A DNA stretch of 64,000 nucleotides from Chitinophagaceae bacterium (GCA_019638595.1 JAHBTJ010000012.1:182834-246833); one strand, 5' to 3'; shown: positions 27,701 to 34,811, counted from the first letter of the stretch. Notes: generated from the sequence alone by a model not told the origin. A program made the numbers and translations.

Positions 27701-28268
27701 GTACACTGTGCCCGGTATCTGCCAGCCCATACTGAACAGCCTTCTCAGTAAAAGTATGATCTCCGTTATTAATGTACAATTCATTGGCTCTGCGGTCTGT
27801 GCTCCAGGGCCCGGCAAAGCATATATACAAATCAGGAAAACCATCCTGGTTAATGTCTACCACCGAAACCCCGGAAGCCCACTTTCCTGCTGTATGGATA
27901 CCGGACTCTTTGGTAACATCCGTAAACTTAAAATTTCCATTATTAAGATAAAGGCTGCTCTCTCCCATATTGGAGGTGAAGAAAATATCCTGCAGTCCAT
28001 CTTTATTGAAATCAATGATGCCTACCCCCGCACCATTATAGAAATATTCAAAAGTCAAAATATTCAATTCTTCATCTTCCTGTATTTCATTACTAAAATG
28101 GATACCGGTTTCATCAGGCGTAAGTAATTCAAGTAAGTATTCATTATTAAGGGATGATTGCCTGCACCCTGTTTGTCCTAAAAAGAATACTATTATCAAA
28201 AATTTTAAGCAGTTGCCCATGCTACAAGGTAAAAGTAATGCAGGAAAGAATGCCCGGAACCTGTTCAT
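24714..28268 (-). CDS. FG-GAP/VCBS-repeat lipoprotein with UnbV/ASPIC domain (CRTAC1-like)
   Basis: A 1184-residue surface lipoprotein. A lipobox LGQTGC follows a hydrophobic stretch; starting at an internal ATG (28220) would give a more standard 19-residue signal than the ATG at 28268. At least 13 calcium-binding DxDxDG-type loops are visible (for example DFNKDGLQD, DINQDGFPD, DYDCDGDLD, DADNDGDLD, DFDKDGDLD), arranged as two beta-propeller-like blocks. An ASPIC/UnbV domain lies between them (GLGAKLKLYANDLRLYHEHY, then HFGLGKQTKIDSLRLVWPDG). Proteins of this design are common beside SusC/SusD genes in Bacteroidota and are thought to bind or present substrates outside the cell. No type IX sorting domain is seen. 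The gene runs antiparallel to the Sus operon. Confidence 0.9.
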   Translation of the reverse strand: MNRFRAFFPALLLPCSMGNCLKFLIIVFFLGQTGCRQSSLNNEYLLELLTPDETGIHFSNEIQEDEELNILTFEYFYNGAGVGIIDFNKDGLQDIFFTSNMGESSLYLNNGNFKFTDVTKESGIHTAGKWASGVSVVDINQDGFPDLYICFAGPWSTDRRANELYINNGDHTFTEKAVQYGLADTGHSVQSVFFDYDCDGDLDMYLLTNITDETGPNVIRAKRVHGEMANTDRLYRNNGNGTFTNVSTEAGITIEGYGLGVAVCDLNEDGWPDIYVSNDYLSNDLLYINNRNGTFTDHASTVFRHTSYSAMGNDVADYNNDGRLDICVVDMLPPDNFRKKMMFGSTPYDRYRSELQYGYSPQFMRNTLQLNRGMGKDGLPAFSEISQLAGVDATDWSWSSLFADLDNDGWRDLVITNGYPRDITNRDFINFRAQQLMKMNYNESVSKRNMTALKELDGAFLPNFVFQNQKDLTFKDRSAEWGFTQKAYSSGAAYADLDNDGDLDIIISNTGLPASVYRNNAERNETHHYLKVQLQGDAGNRQGLGAKLKLYANDLRLYHEHYPVRGYQSTMEDIVHFGLGKQTKIDSLRLVWPDGKSQLLYDINADQVLRVSYADSSFDTAVEKPDDSPLLFMQANKKYNIAFKHKETPYTDFNIQPLLPHKFSQSGAGLAVGDINGDGREDFFAGGGYNQPGRLFFQQPDERFISRPLVSEKKIEEDMGALFFDADNDGDLDLYVVSGGNEFDSGSPYYQDRLYINDGKGVFSLDKDALPGSMNVSGSCVVAADFDKDGDLDLFVGGRITPQHYPDAGRSRILENNKGVFTDVTNKKAPELGSIGMVTAALWTDMNNDGNIDLIVVGEWMPVTVFMNTNGRFTNVTDQLGLTHTVGWWNSIQGTDFDQDGKTDYILGNLGWNSRFRTSPENPLEIYTSDFSGTGTRDPIITYSQGGNSYPIHPRDDVMQRLPVLKKKFQSYKDYANATIKDIFAPEVLQKAMHLQANIFSSVYLHNNGSEPWQFTALPVEAQFAPIFGLLCNDYDNDGFKDVLLTGNWYATEVISGQYDACKGLFLKGDSKGGFTVKENGFRIEGDAKGLAEIMVRRDRFLYLSLINNDSMIVLEKNDREQPRVVRLKRDDAYAVIQTKEGKSLKEEFYYGSGYLSQTGRYLRIPADAVAVTVYNFKGEGRKE

Positions 28269-28290
28269 CGGGAGGAAAGAATAGTATATC

Positions 28291-28629
28291 TTAAGAAGCT
28301 ACCCTGCTTTCCTCTATAATATCGTCCATCAATATTGCCGAATGACTTTCATTGAAAATACACTTTCCTTTAGATATCAGCAGCACTTGCGGAGATTCAT
28401 GCACTATACCTGTATCATCCGCAATTTTATTAGATAAAGAACGATAAGCGATCAGATCCAGGTAATGAAAATCCACATCATCGGGTGCACCTGCCCGCTC
28501 CAGCCTGCCTTTAACAACCGAACTGATGGAGCAGCGGGTTGAATGCTTATATACTAGCTGCGGCCTGGTTTGCGACGTTTCCAGCAGGGTATTCCATTGA
28601 TCTTCTATTGTAAGTATATGCCAGTTCAT
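28291..28629 (-). CDS. ytxJ: Bacillithiol-system thioredoxin-like protein YtxJ
   Basis: A 112-residue thioredoxin-fold protein. The ATG at 28629 (MNWHILTIEDQW) is chosen because the family starts here and the upstream extension looks non-coding. The active-site region KHSTRCSISSVVKGRLE carries the single cysteine typical of YtxJ, a putative monothiol bacilliredoxin that would reverse protein bacillithiolation in the cytoplasm. The middle shows FHYLDLIAYRSLSNKIAD and the end HESPQVLLISKGKCIF, as in relatives. It follows 23 bases after the FG-GAP gene start, on the same strand. Confidence 0.85.
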   Translation of the reverse strand: MNWHILTIEDQWNTLLETSQTRPQLVYKHSTRCSISSVVKGRLERAGAPDDVDFHYLDLIAYRSLSNKIADDTGIVHESPQVLLISKGKCIFNESHSAILMDDIIEESRVAS

Positions 28630-28766
28630 ACCGGTAAAATTAAATATTTCCGGGCTAATACACAGGTTATCTTTAAGTAGGCCTTGCACGGCGTAAAGCA
28701 GGATCAACAGATTTTACGGCGGTTGCAAAGCAATTACAATATCTTTATACATAAACAATCGTTACC

Positions 28767-29768
28767 ATGCGCTTCATCCTGCTATTGCTTGTTTTTCCTG
28801 CATTTGCTCAGTCGCAGGATATAGCTGCAAAGGCCCAGTCGTTTATAACCCTGCTCAACAATGAACAACGTGGTAAAGCAATACTAAATTTCGATTCAGA
28901 CGAACGCTATAACTTTCATTTTATTCCTAAGAACAACAGGAAAGGAATTGCTTTAAAAGAATTGAACGCCCAACAGCGAACGGCCGCCTTCAACATGCTG
29001 AAGAGTTGCCTGTCGGATAAAACAGCAGACAAGGTGAGTGCTATCATTCAACTGGAAAACGTGCTGAAGGTACTTGAAAATCAACCGGCGGGTAGTGATT
29101 ACCGTGACCCCGGAAAATACTTCCTGACCATATTTGGAACACCCCGAACCGGTACAGTATGGGGCTGGCGTTTTGAAGGACATCATATTTCTTTCAACTT
29201 TTCAGCATCCGACAAAAAACTGCTATCCGGCACCCCTTCCTTCCTGGGTTCCAACCCGGCTATTGTAAACGACGGACCGCAAACAGGAAAGCAGGTGCTT
29301 AAAGAAGAAACTGAAAAAGGCTTTGCCCTGCTGAATGCGCTTTCGAAAGAAGAGCTGGAAAAAGCGCTGACAGGCGATACAGCCCCTGGAGATATTATTA
29401 CCGGGGCAAGCCGGAAAGCCATGATTGAAAACCCGGATGGCATCCGCTATAGTGAGCTGTCTGCCGGCAATAAACAATTGCTGATGCAACTGCTGGAGCT
29501 GTATATACACCGGTATACCAAATTGTTTGCGGATGAAATGCTGGCCGAAATTAAAAAAGCGGGGCTGGACAATCTTCGTTTTGCATGGGCAGGTTTTACA
29601 CAACCGGGTAAAGGGAAAGCTTATTATTATCGCATACAGGGACCCACTATTATTATTGAATACGACAATTCGCAGAATAATGCCAATCACATCCACACAG
29701 TTGTGAGAGATTTGAAAAACGATTTTGGCGGAGACATGCTGCTGCAACATTACAAAGCGGCACATTAA
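28767..29768 (+). CDS. DUF3500 domain-containing exported protein
   Basis: A 333-residue protein with a short signal peptide (residues 1-15, cleaved around FAQSQ). The body matches the DUF3500 family: RYNFHFIPKNNRKGIALKEL, a WGWRFEGHHISFNFS motif near residue 135, HYTKLF-like helices around 245, and FAWAGFTQPGKGKAYYYRIQGP then NHIHTVVRDLKNDFG near the end. The conserved His residues suggest a metal- or ligand-binding enzyme, but no activity is established. It diverges from ytxJ across a 137-base gap and converges on the next gene. Confidence 0.88.
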   Translation: MRFILLLLVFPAFAQSQDIAAKAQSFITLLNNEQRGKAILNFDSDERYNFHFIPKNNRKGIALKELNAQQRTAAFNMLKSCLSDKTADKVSAIIQLENVLKVLENQPAGSDYRDPGKYFLTIFGTPRTGTVWGWRFEGHHISFNFSASDKKLLSGTPSFLGSNPAIVNDGPQTGKQVLKEETEKGFALLNALSKEELEKALTGDTAPGDIITGASRKAMIENPDGIRYSELSAGNKQLLMQLLELYIHRYTKLFADEMLAEIKKAGLDNLRFAWAGFTQPGKGKAYYYRIQGPTIIIEYDNSQNNANHIHTVVRDLKNDFGGDMLLQHYKAAH

Positions 29769-29801
29769 GCCTCTTTTGTGGTTTGATGCTGCAACGAAGC
29801 A

Positions 29802-30455
29802 TTAGTTAAACAAATACCTGTGCGATACCGGGTATACCGCTTTTTCAGGAATGACCAGCAGCATTAAAACAGCAATGCCCATAATAAAAAGAAGCGACAC
29901 TTCCAGGTATGCCTGGAGTAAAGTGCTGGTTATAAGATTGTGTGAATCTATCTGCAACAATGCGCCTTCGCTCGTTTGTATATCGTTCAGCTCGTTAAGC
30001 GACATTAATGCGCTCTTAAAGCTGGATTGAATGACTTTTTCTTGTTGAACATCACGATCTGAGGCGGTAAGAAAGGCTGCCTCCGCAGTATTATAGCTTT
30101 CCAGGTGAAGCAAAAATTTATTCCATTGGCTTTCTTCCGCATTTGTAAGATAGGTTTTGCGATAGTCGGCTATAATATTCTCAATTTCCAAATCGTGTTG
30201 CTTTAGTTCTGTCCGCAGCAATTCTTTGGAAATACCATTATCTTCAAGCAACAGCTTTTTCTGGTATAAACGATCGCTTATTTTAAACAGGTAGCTTGCA
30301 GGCATTAAACGATCGTTGTACAGGGAAGCCATGTTTTTGTCGAGGTTATTGTAATATTTCCTGCTAAAATAATTATTGATTAAGCCCAACAATAATACAA
30401 TCAGCAGGAAAGCTACTATCTTCCTTTTTTCGCCCAATACTGCATGCCATTTCAT
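29802..30455 (-). CDS. Membrane protein with MCP-like four-helix sensor domain, no output domain
   Basis: A 217-residue protein with a TM helix at about residues 12-28 (KIVAFLLIVLLLGLI) and a second at about 185-204 (VSLLFIMGIAVLMLLVI). The 150-residue periplasmic part between them is helical, with NMASLYNDRLMPASYLFKISDRLYQKK-type sequence (about residues 38-65), like the four-helix sensor domain of chemoreceptors. The protein stops 13 residues after TM2, so there is no HAMP, kinase or methyl-accepting part. Similar stand-alone sensors occur in Bacteroidota; the function is unknown. Confidence 0.75.
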   Translation of the reverse strand: MKWHAVLGEKRKIVAFLLIVLLLGLINNYFSRKYYNNLDKNMASLYNDRLMPASYLFKISDRLYQKKLLLEDNGISKELLRTELKQHDLEIENIIADYRKTYLTNAEESQWNKFLLHLESYNTAEAAFLTASDRDVQQEKVIQSSFKSALMSLNELNDIQTSEGALLQIDSHNLITSTLLQAYLEVSLLFIMGIAVLMLLVIPEKAVYPVSHRYLFN

Positions 30456-30640
30456 ATAACTACTTTTATTATTGCCTGAAAATCGTTGCTATTCAAGTTA
30501 CGGAAAATAAAGGAATAGCTGTTCCCGATCCATTGTACTTCGCTAGCAAAAATGTTAAAATAAGCCATCTCCTAACCGGCTTTATAAACTTTTTTTATAT
30601 CCCTGAGTCAACTCATCAGGTTCACTTAAAACATACAGTT

Positions 30641-30940
30641 ATGAAAACGATCAGCTTCAATGTTTTGATGACAGCAATAGTAGCGGTACTATTTTCATCC
30701 TGCGCGGCACAATCACATGTATACGTACCTGAAAGACGCCCGGTAGCGGTTGTAGCGCCACCCCCGCCCCCTTTTGCCGGTGCTATCTGGGTAGGTCCTG
30801 AATACAGGTGGCATCGCGGGAAATATGTGTATGTAGCGCCGCATTATGTACGTGCGCGGCACGGATATGCCTGGGCGCCCGGATACTGGAAACAACATCA
30901 TGGAAGAAAAGTATGGATAAAAGGCCAATGGAGAAGATAG
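30641..30940 (+). CDS. Small YXWGXW-like repeat lipoprotein
   Basis: A 99-residue protein whose N-terminus, MKTISFNVLMTAIVAVLFSSC, is a lipoprotein signal. A proline-rich linker (VVAPPPPPFAG) is followed by aromatic, basic repeats such as WVGPEYRWHRGKYVYV and YAWAPGYWKQHHGRKVWIKGQW. This matches the small YXWGXW-type repeat proteins of the cell envelope. The ATG at 30641 is used; an upstream TTG-initiated extension adds unlikely sequence. Convergent with nusG, with a shared terminator between. Confidence 0.8.
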   Translation: MKTISFNVLMTAIVAVLFSSCAAQSHVYVPERRPVAVVAPPPPPFAGAIWVGPEYRWHRGKYVYVAPHYVRARHGYAWAPGYWKQHHGRKVWIKGQWRR

Positions 30941-30960
30941 CAGTGTGCATGTAATAATTT

Positions 30961-30996
30961 AAAAAGGTCGCCTCCATGTAAGAGACGACCTTTTTT
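30961..30996. terminator. Bidirectional terminator between the lipoprotein gene and nusG
   Basis: AAAAAGGTCG...CGACCTTTTTT forms a stem extended by CCTC/GAGA with one mismatch. A and T runs flank both sides, so it can end the plus-strand lipoprotein transcript and the minus-strand nusG transcript. It confirms that the nusG operon ends here. Confidence 0.8.
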
Positions 30997-31018
30997 ATAA
31001 GATGATGCGAAGTAAGAA

Positions 31019-31585
31019 CTATACAATTTTTTCTACCTGCATATAATTCAACTCCACAGGAGTAGCCCTTCCGAATATTTTTACGTTTACTTTCAGCTTC
31101 TTCTTTTCATCATTCACTTCCTCAATTACCCCGTTAAAGTCGTTGAATGGTCCATCAATAATTTTAATGGTTTCGCCAACTATAAACGGCTCGCTCATAG
31201 TAACCCCCGCATCGCTCATTTCATCTACCTTACCCAGCATTTTATTTACTTCCGCTTTCCGTAGGGCGATCGGGTTCTCTTTCCCCAAAAAGTGGATAAC
31301 GCTATTGGTATTCTTAATAGTAGTTACAATTTCATCGTTCAGCTTGCCGGGCTCCACTTCTATCATTACATATCCCGGGTAGAAGTTCCTTTCGCGCATT
31401 ACCTTTTTACCGTTCTGTACTTTATATACTTTTTCTACCGGAAGAAAAACCTGCTTTACCACTTTACCCCAGTCGCTGCGCGAAATTTCCTTATCAAGGT
31501 ATTCCTTTACCTTTCTTTCCTTACCGCTTACTACGCGCAACACATACCATTTGGTTTCCTGCGCATTTACTACTTCTTCGTTCAT
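31019..31585 (-). CDS. nusG: Transcription termination/antitermination factor NusG
   Basis: A 188-residue RNA-polymerase-binding factor. The NGN domain (residues 11-115) has WYVLRVVSGKERKVKEYLD and the conserved ERNFYPGYVMIEV. The KOW domain at the C-terminus has GETIKIIDGPFNDFNGVIEEV and ends FGRATPVELNYMQVEKI. It starts 2 bases after the secE stop, as in the conserved secE-nusG operon. The usual next genes, rplK onwards, are absent; a terminator and an unrelated gene follow instead. Confidence 0.97.
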   Translation of the reverse strand: MNEEVVNAQETKWYVLRVVSGKERKVKEYLDKEISRSDWGKVVKQVFLPVEKVYKVQNGKKVMRERNFYPGYVMIEVEPGKLNDEIVTTIKNTNSVIHFLGKENPIALRKAEVNKMLGKVDEMSDAGVTMSEPFIVGETIKIIDGPFNDFNGVIEEVNDEKKKLKVNVKIFGRATPVELNYMQVEKIV

Positions 31586-31587
31586 TA

Positions 31588-31782
31588 CTATTTAAATAAG
31601 GAGTAAATAAATTTCAACAAACTATTGCTTACAAAATCCATACCCCACACCATTGCGGTTATGATCAATGTTGCCACCAGCACAATCATGGTAGATTGCT
31701 GTAATTGCTGCCAGCTAGGCCATGTTACTTTTTCTAACAGCTCGTGATATGAATCTTTAAAGTAAGCACTTATCTTATTCAT
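31588..31782 (-). CDS. secE: Preprotein translocase subunit SecE
   Basis: A 64-residue single-TM subunit of the SecYEG channel. It has the amphipathic DSYHELLEKVTWPSWQQLQQS segment, with the invariant KVTWP, followed by one TM helix (about residues 32-56). This is the short form normal for Bacteroidota. It sits between tRNA-Trp and nusG on the same strand. Confidence 0.95.
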   Translation of the reverse strand: MNKISAYFKDSYHELLEKVTWPSWQQLQQSTMIVLVATLIITAMVWGMDFVSNSLLKFIYSLFK

Positions 31783-31806
31783 CCGTATATTTTTATTAAG
31801 TGTATA

Positions 31807-31879
31807 GCACGGGCACTAGGATTCGAACCCAGATCAAAGGTTTTGGAGACCCGTATGCTACCGTTGCACCATGCCCGTG
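31807..31879 (-). tRNA. tRNA-Trp (CCA)
   Basis: The acceptor stem CACGGGC/GCCCGTG closes perfectly. The anticodon loop reads CTCCAAA with anticodon CCA, and the T loop is GGGTTCGAATCC. It lies between tuf and secE, its usual place in Bacteroidota. The CCA end is not encoded. Confidence 0.95.
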
Positions 31880-31953
31880 TATATAGCAGCCTCTCTATCC
31901 CCCTGCAAAGGAGGATAAAAAAGCTGCAAAAAATTAAAGAACTTTTAAAATTA

Positions 31954-32029
31954 CAAAGTACCCAAGCTTACCGCCTAAGGTACTTTGCAAAAGTATTAAA
32001 GCTTTTCCAAAGTCCTCCCTTTGGGAGGA
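31954..32029 (-). other. Two stable hairpins between tuf and tRNA-Trp
   Basis: CAAAGTACC (31954-31962) pairs with GGTACTTTG (31979-31987). TCCTCCC (32013-32019) pairs with GGGAGGA (32023-32029). Neither is followed by a T run on the minus strand, so they may act as RNA processing or stability elements, or belong to the dispersed repeat family seen elsewhere, rather than as terminators. Confidence 0.4.
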
Positions 32030-32042
32030 TTTAGGTAGGCTT

Positions 32043-33230
32043 TTATTTTATAATTTCAGTAACCTGACCGGCACCTACTGTACGTCCACCTTCGCGGATA
32101 GCGAATTTAAGACCTTTTTCCATCGCGATCGGCTGGATCAGTTTAACAGTAAGCGAGGTATTATCGCCAGGCATAACCATCTCAGTACCAGCAGGTAATT
32201 CAACTTCACCTGTTACATCTGTAGTACGGAAATAGAACTGGGGACGGTATTTCTGGAAGAAAGGAGTGTGACGGCCACCTTCTTCTTTACTCAGTACATA
32301 TACTTCACCTTTAAATTCGGTGTGCGGAGTGATAGAACCGGGCTTACAAATAACCATACCACGACGGATCTGGGTTTTTTCAATACCACGGAGCAACAAA
32401 CCTGCGTTATCACCAGCTTCTCCTTCGTCGAGCAGCTTGCGGAACATTTCCACACCTGTTACTGTAGATGTCAATGGTTTTTCCATCAAACCTACTATTT
32501 CAACAGCTTCCCCTACTTTTACACGACCTCTTTCGATACGGCCGGTAGCCACAGTACCACGACCGGTGATGGAGAATACGTCTTCCACGCTCATCAGGAA
32601 CGGAAGATCAACCGGGCGGGGAGGCAGAGGAATATAATCGTCTACAGCAGCCATTAACTCATCAATAGCGGCAACCCATTTTTCGTCGCCGGCCAGCGCG
32701 CCGGTAGCGGAACCTTTAATAATAGGTGTATTATCTCCATCGAAACCGTAAGAGCTTAACAGCTCACGGATCTCCATTTCAACCAGTTCCAGTAATTCAG
32801 GATCATCAACAAGGTCAACCTTGTTCATGAAAACAACTATGCGGGGTACACCCACCTGGCGAGCCAGAAGGATGTGCTCTTTTGTTTGAGGCATAGGGCC
32901 GTCGGTAGACGCCACCACCAGGATAGCGCCATCCATTTGGGCAGCACCTGTAATCATATTTTTTACATAGTCAGCGTGACCAGGGCAATCTACGTGCGCG
33001 TAGTGCCTGTTAGCTGTCTGATATTCCACGTGAGCCGTATTAATGGTAATACCCCTTTCTTTTTCTTCAGGAGCACCATCAATTTCATCGTATTTTTTTG
33101 CCGTCGCCAATCCTTTTTTAGAAAGGATTTCAGTTATAGCGGCGGTAAGAGTGGTTTTACCATGGTCAACGTGACCGATAGTACCAACGTTTACGTGGGG
33201 TTTGTCCCTTTTGAAGGTCTCTTTTGACAT
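32043..33230 (-). CDS. tuf: Elongation factor Tu
   Basis: A 395-residue GTPase that delivers aminoacyl-tRNA to the ribosome. G-domain motifs: GHVDHGKTT (residues 19-27), the switch region [19 protein letters not shown] (G3), and NKVD (G4). Domains 2 and 3 follow, with [18 protein letters not shown] and the conserved end [15 protein letters not shown]. Length and sequence are fully typical. It is the only tuf copy in the window and is preceded on the minus strand by four tRNA genes in the order known from the E. coli thrU-tyrU-glyT-thrT-tufB operon. Confidence 0.99.
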   Translation of the reverse strand: MSKETFKRDKPHVNVGTIGHVDHGKTTLTAAITEILSKKGLATAKKYDEIDGAPEEKERGITINTAHVEYQTANRHYAHVDCPGHADYVKNMITGAAQMDGAILVVASTDGPMPQTKEHILLARQVGVPRIVVFMNKVDLVDDPELLELVEMEIRELLSSYGFDGDNTPIIKGSATGALAGDEKWVAAIDELMAAVDDYIPLPPRPVDLPFLMSVEDVFSITGRGTVATGRIERGRVKVGEAVEIVGLMEKPLTSTVTGVEMFRKLLDEGEAGDNAGLLLRGIEKTQIRRGMVICKPGSITPHTEFKGEVYVLSKEEGGRHTPFFQKYRPQFYFRTTDVTGEVELPAGTEMVMPGDNTSLTVKLIQPIAMEKGLKFAIREGGRTVGAGQVTEIIK

Positions 33231-33369
33231 CTGTTATCTGTTTTAAAGTTGCGGTTTAAAATTGTAGCTGCATCCCGCAAACATTACAGGCTGCAAACTG
33301 ATTTGCTTTGTTTATTAGTAAGTACAACTTTCGTAACGAAGGTTGTAATCACACTTTTTTAAAAATTGG

Positions 33370-33441
33370 AGCCGTTAGTGAGAATCGAACTCACGACCTC
33401 TTCCCTACCAAGGAAGTGCTCTACCCCTGAGCTACAACGGC
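33370..33441 (-). tRNA. tRNA-Thr (GGT)
   Basis: Acceptor GCCGTTG/TAACGGC; anticodon loop TTGGTAG gives GGT, reading ACC/ACU. The T arm contains GAGTTCGATTCTC. First tRNA upstream of tuf, matching the thrT position in E. coli. Confidence 0.94.
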
Positions 33442-33523
33442 GTTCTTAGTTCAGGAGTTTGTTGTTTTTAGTTTCCAGTTGGTTCAACATTAAAACTTCA
33501 AACTGTAAACACCAAACTAAAAG

Positions 33524-33598
33524 AGCGGGAGACCCCGATCAAATCGGAACTCCTGAAGCCTGGATCCGCCACGGCGGACTACCAAATGAGCTTCTCAC
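33524..33598 (-). pseudogene. Broken tRNA-Gly copy with a palindrome inserted in the anticodon region
   Basis: On the minus strand this matches the intact tRNA-Gly at 33654-33726 in its D-loop part (AAGCTCATTTGGTAG), anticodon 3' side (GGCTTCAGG) and acceptor 3' half (GGTCTCCCGC). The bases from the 3' side of the D stem to just before the anticodon are replaced by TCCGCCGTGGCGGA, an inverted repeat. The 5' acceptor (AGTGAGA) no longer pairs well and the T arm is altered (TCCGATTTGATCGGGG), so it should not work as a tRNA. Confidence 0.75.
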
Positions 33599-33653
33599 TG
33601 TTAATCAATTTTAAGAACTTATACTCAAATTATCCCTTAAGACAATCTCATTG

Positions 33654-33726
33654 AGCGGGAGACCGGGCTCGAACCGGCCACCTGAAGCTTGGAAGGCTAC
33701 CGCTCTACCAAATGAGCTACTCCCGC
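33654..33726 (-). tRNA. tRNA-Gly (TCC)
   Basis: Acceptor GCGGGAG/CTCCCGC is perfect. The anticodon stem GTAGC/GCTTC encloses the loop CTTCCAA, with anticodon TCC. T arm GGCCGGTTCGAGCCCGG. It occupies the glyT position and is flanked by two broken copies of itself. Confidence 0.95.
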
Positions 33727-33766
33727 TTAAAATCTGAAATTATTATTTCAAACAATTATTTTAAAA

Positions 33767-33826
33767 GAACCTGCGACCTGAAGCATTGGATCCGCCGCGG
33801 CGGACTACCAAATGAGCTACTCCCGC
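33767..33826 (-). pseudogene. Truncated tRNA-Gly copy carrying a perfect 14-base palindrome
   Basis: The 5' half (GCGGGAGTAGCTCATTTGGTA) is identical to the intact tRNA-Gly. The next 11 bases are replaced by TCCGCCGCGGCGGA (33791-33804), then the match resumes with TCCAAtGCTTCAGGT and fades in the T arm. The 3' acceptor strand is missing. Together with the copy at 33524-33598, this shows two independent or duplicated replacements at exactly the same position. Confidence 0.75.
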
Positions 33827-33868
33827 TTATCATTTCAAATTTGAAATTTGAAATTTCTAATTATTCTG

Positions 33869-33951
33869 TGGGCAAGGATGGATTCGAACCACCGAACTCC
33901 GAAGAGGACAGATTTACAGTCTGTTGCCGTTGGCCACTTGGCTACTTGCCC
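33869..33951 (-). tRNA. tRNA-Tyr (GTA)
   Basis: Acceptor GGGCAAG/CTTGCCC; anticodon loop with GTA in ACTGTAAAT; long variable arm (about CCTCTTCGG region), as expected for tyrosine. T arm GTGGTTCGAATCCAT. Matches the tyrU position. Confidence 0.96.
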
Positions 33952-34036
33952 AAAATAAGTGTGAAGCCTTTCAATCAAAAACAAATATCAGAAAAACATT
34001 GCCTGACTATTAACATGGATACATTTCAGCCCTTTG

Positions 34037-34110
34037 AGCCAGTGGAGGGATTCGAACCCCCGACCAGCTGATTACAAATCAGCTGCTCTGGCCAACTGAG
34101 CTACACTGGC
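34037..34110 (-). tRNA. tRNA-Thr (TGT)
   Basis: Acceptor GCCAGTG/CACTGGC; perfect anticodon stem GCTGA.../...CAGC with loop TTTGTAA giving TGT. T arm GGGGGTTCGAATCCCTC. First transcribed gene of the tRNA-tuf cluster, in the thrU position. Confidence 0.96.
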
Positions 34111-34180
34111 ATATTGTTGAAAGTCAATCCTGTAAAGAACTTCGTACCCCAAAGCCTCACTACCTCATTTTTTGGGAAGG

Positions 34181-34209
34181 CAAAGGTAATGGAAATCTTC
34201 AAATGCAAA
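34181..34209 (-). promoter_or_regulatory. Promoter of the tRNA-tuf-secE-nusG cluster
   Basis: Read on the minus strand, TACCTTTG (34188-34181) matches the Bacteroidota -7 consensus TAnnTTTG exactly. A TTTG lies 17 bases upstream (34209-34206), close to the usual -33 spacing. It is about 70 bases upstream of the first tRNA and nothing else is transcribed from here. Confidence 0.6.
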
Positions 34210-34299
34210 AATTTATGCAAGATTATTTTTTAGTCTTCCAGCCAATGGCAAACAGCCGGTTCGTTACCTTTAAATAATGGGGATTGGGTAAAGGGAAAT

Positions 34300-34326
34300 A
34301 AAAAAGCCCCCGAAGGAGCTTTTTTT
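34300..34326 (-). terminator. Terminator after hpf
   Basis: AAAAAAGCCCC...GGAGCTTTTTT forms a short G/C-containing stem with A and T runs, lying directly after the hpf stop on the minus strand. It separates hpf from the tRNA promoter. Confidence 0.6.
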
Positions 34327-34330
34327 AAAT

Positions 34331-34636
34331 TTATGCGGCTTGCATTTGTTTTGTTTTTTTTCGCTTGATCTGTTCAATAATTGAATCAAGCGCATTATCG
34401 AAAGATTCTTCGAACGATTTTGAACATTCTTTTGAGAAAAATGAGTGCCTGGGGATATTTACTTTTATTTCTGCAACTTTGTCCTTGATCTGGTGCGATA
34501 CATTATCCAGTTTTAAATAAACATCAATGTTGGTAATTCTGTCATGGAAATTACTCAGCTTCTGGATCTTTTTGTTTACATGTTCTAGCAAAGTTGACGC
34601 AGCATCAAAATGCACCGATTGAATGTTTACATTCAT
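34331..34636 (-). CDS. hpf: Ribosome hibernation promoting factor (HPF/RaiA family, short form)
   Basis: A 101-residue protein that binds the 30S A/P sites and inactivates ribosomes in stationary phase. The sequence MNVNIQSVHFDAASTLLEHV, the following LSNFHDRITNIDVYLKLDN, and EIKVNIPRHSFFSKECSKSFEESFDNALDSI match the S30AE domain. There is no long C-terminal dimerisation domain, so it is the short type. It is in the conserved order rpsU - xerC - hpf - tRNAs - tuf. Confidence 0.93.
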   Translation of the reverse strand: MNVNIQSVHFDAASTLLEHVNKKIQKLSNFHDRITNIDVYLKLDNVSHQIKDKVAEIKVNIPRHSFFSKECSKSFEESFDNALDSIIEQIKRKKTKQMQAA

Positions 34637-34811
34637 AGTAATCCAATTTAAATTTCTGTGAACAATGAAATTATTAAATAAAAGAACTATTGCTGTAATC
34701 CCTGTGGTATAGCGGGGTTTGCAACAACCTCAAGTTAAGGTTTTATATATAAGATTTCAAATAAATTTTATTGTAAAAAGCCGCCATTTTTTAGTAAAAT
34801 TTCTACAGTAA

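Noticed and set aside
33524-33598. A functional but unusual tRNA
   Set aside because: The acceptor stem and anticodon stem do not pair, and the palindrome removes half of the D and anticodon arms.
33712-34071. Open frame running through tRNA genes
   Set aside because: It covers tRNA-Tyr and a tRNA-Gly remnant; tRNA structure explains the sequence.
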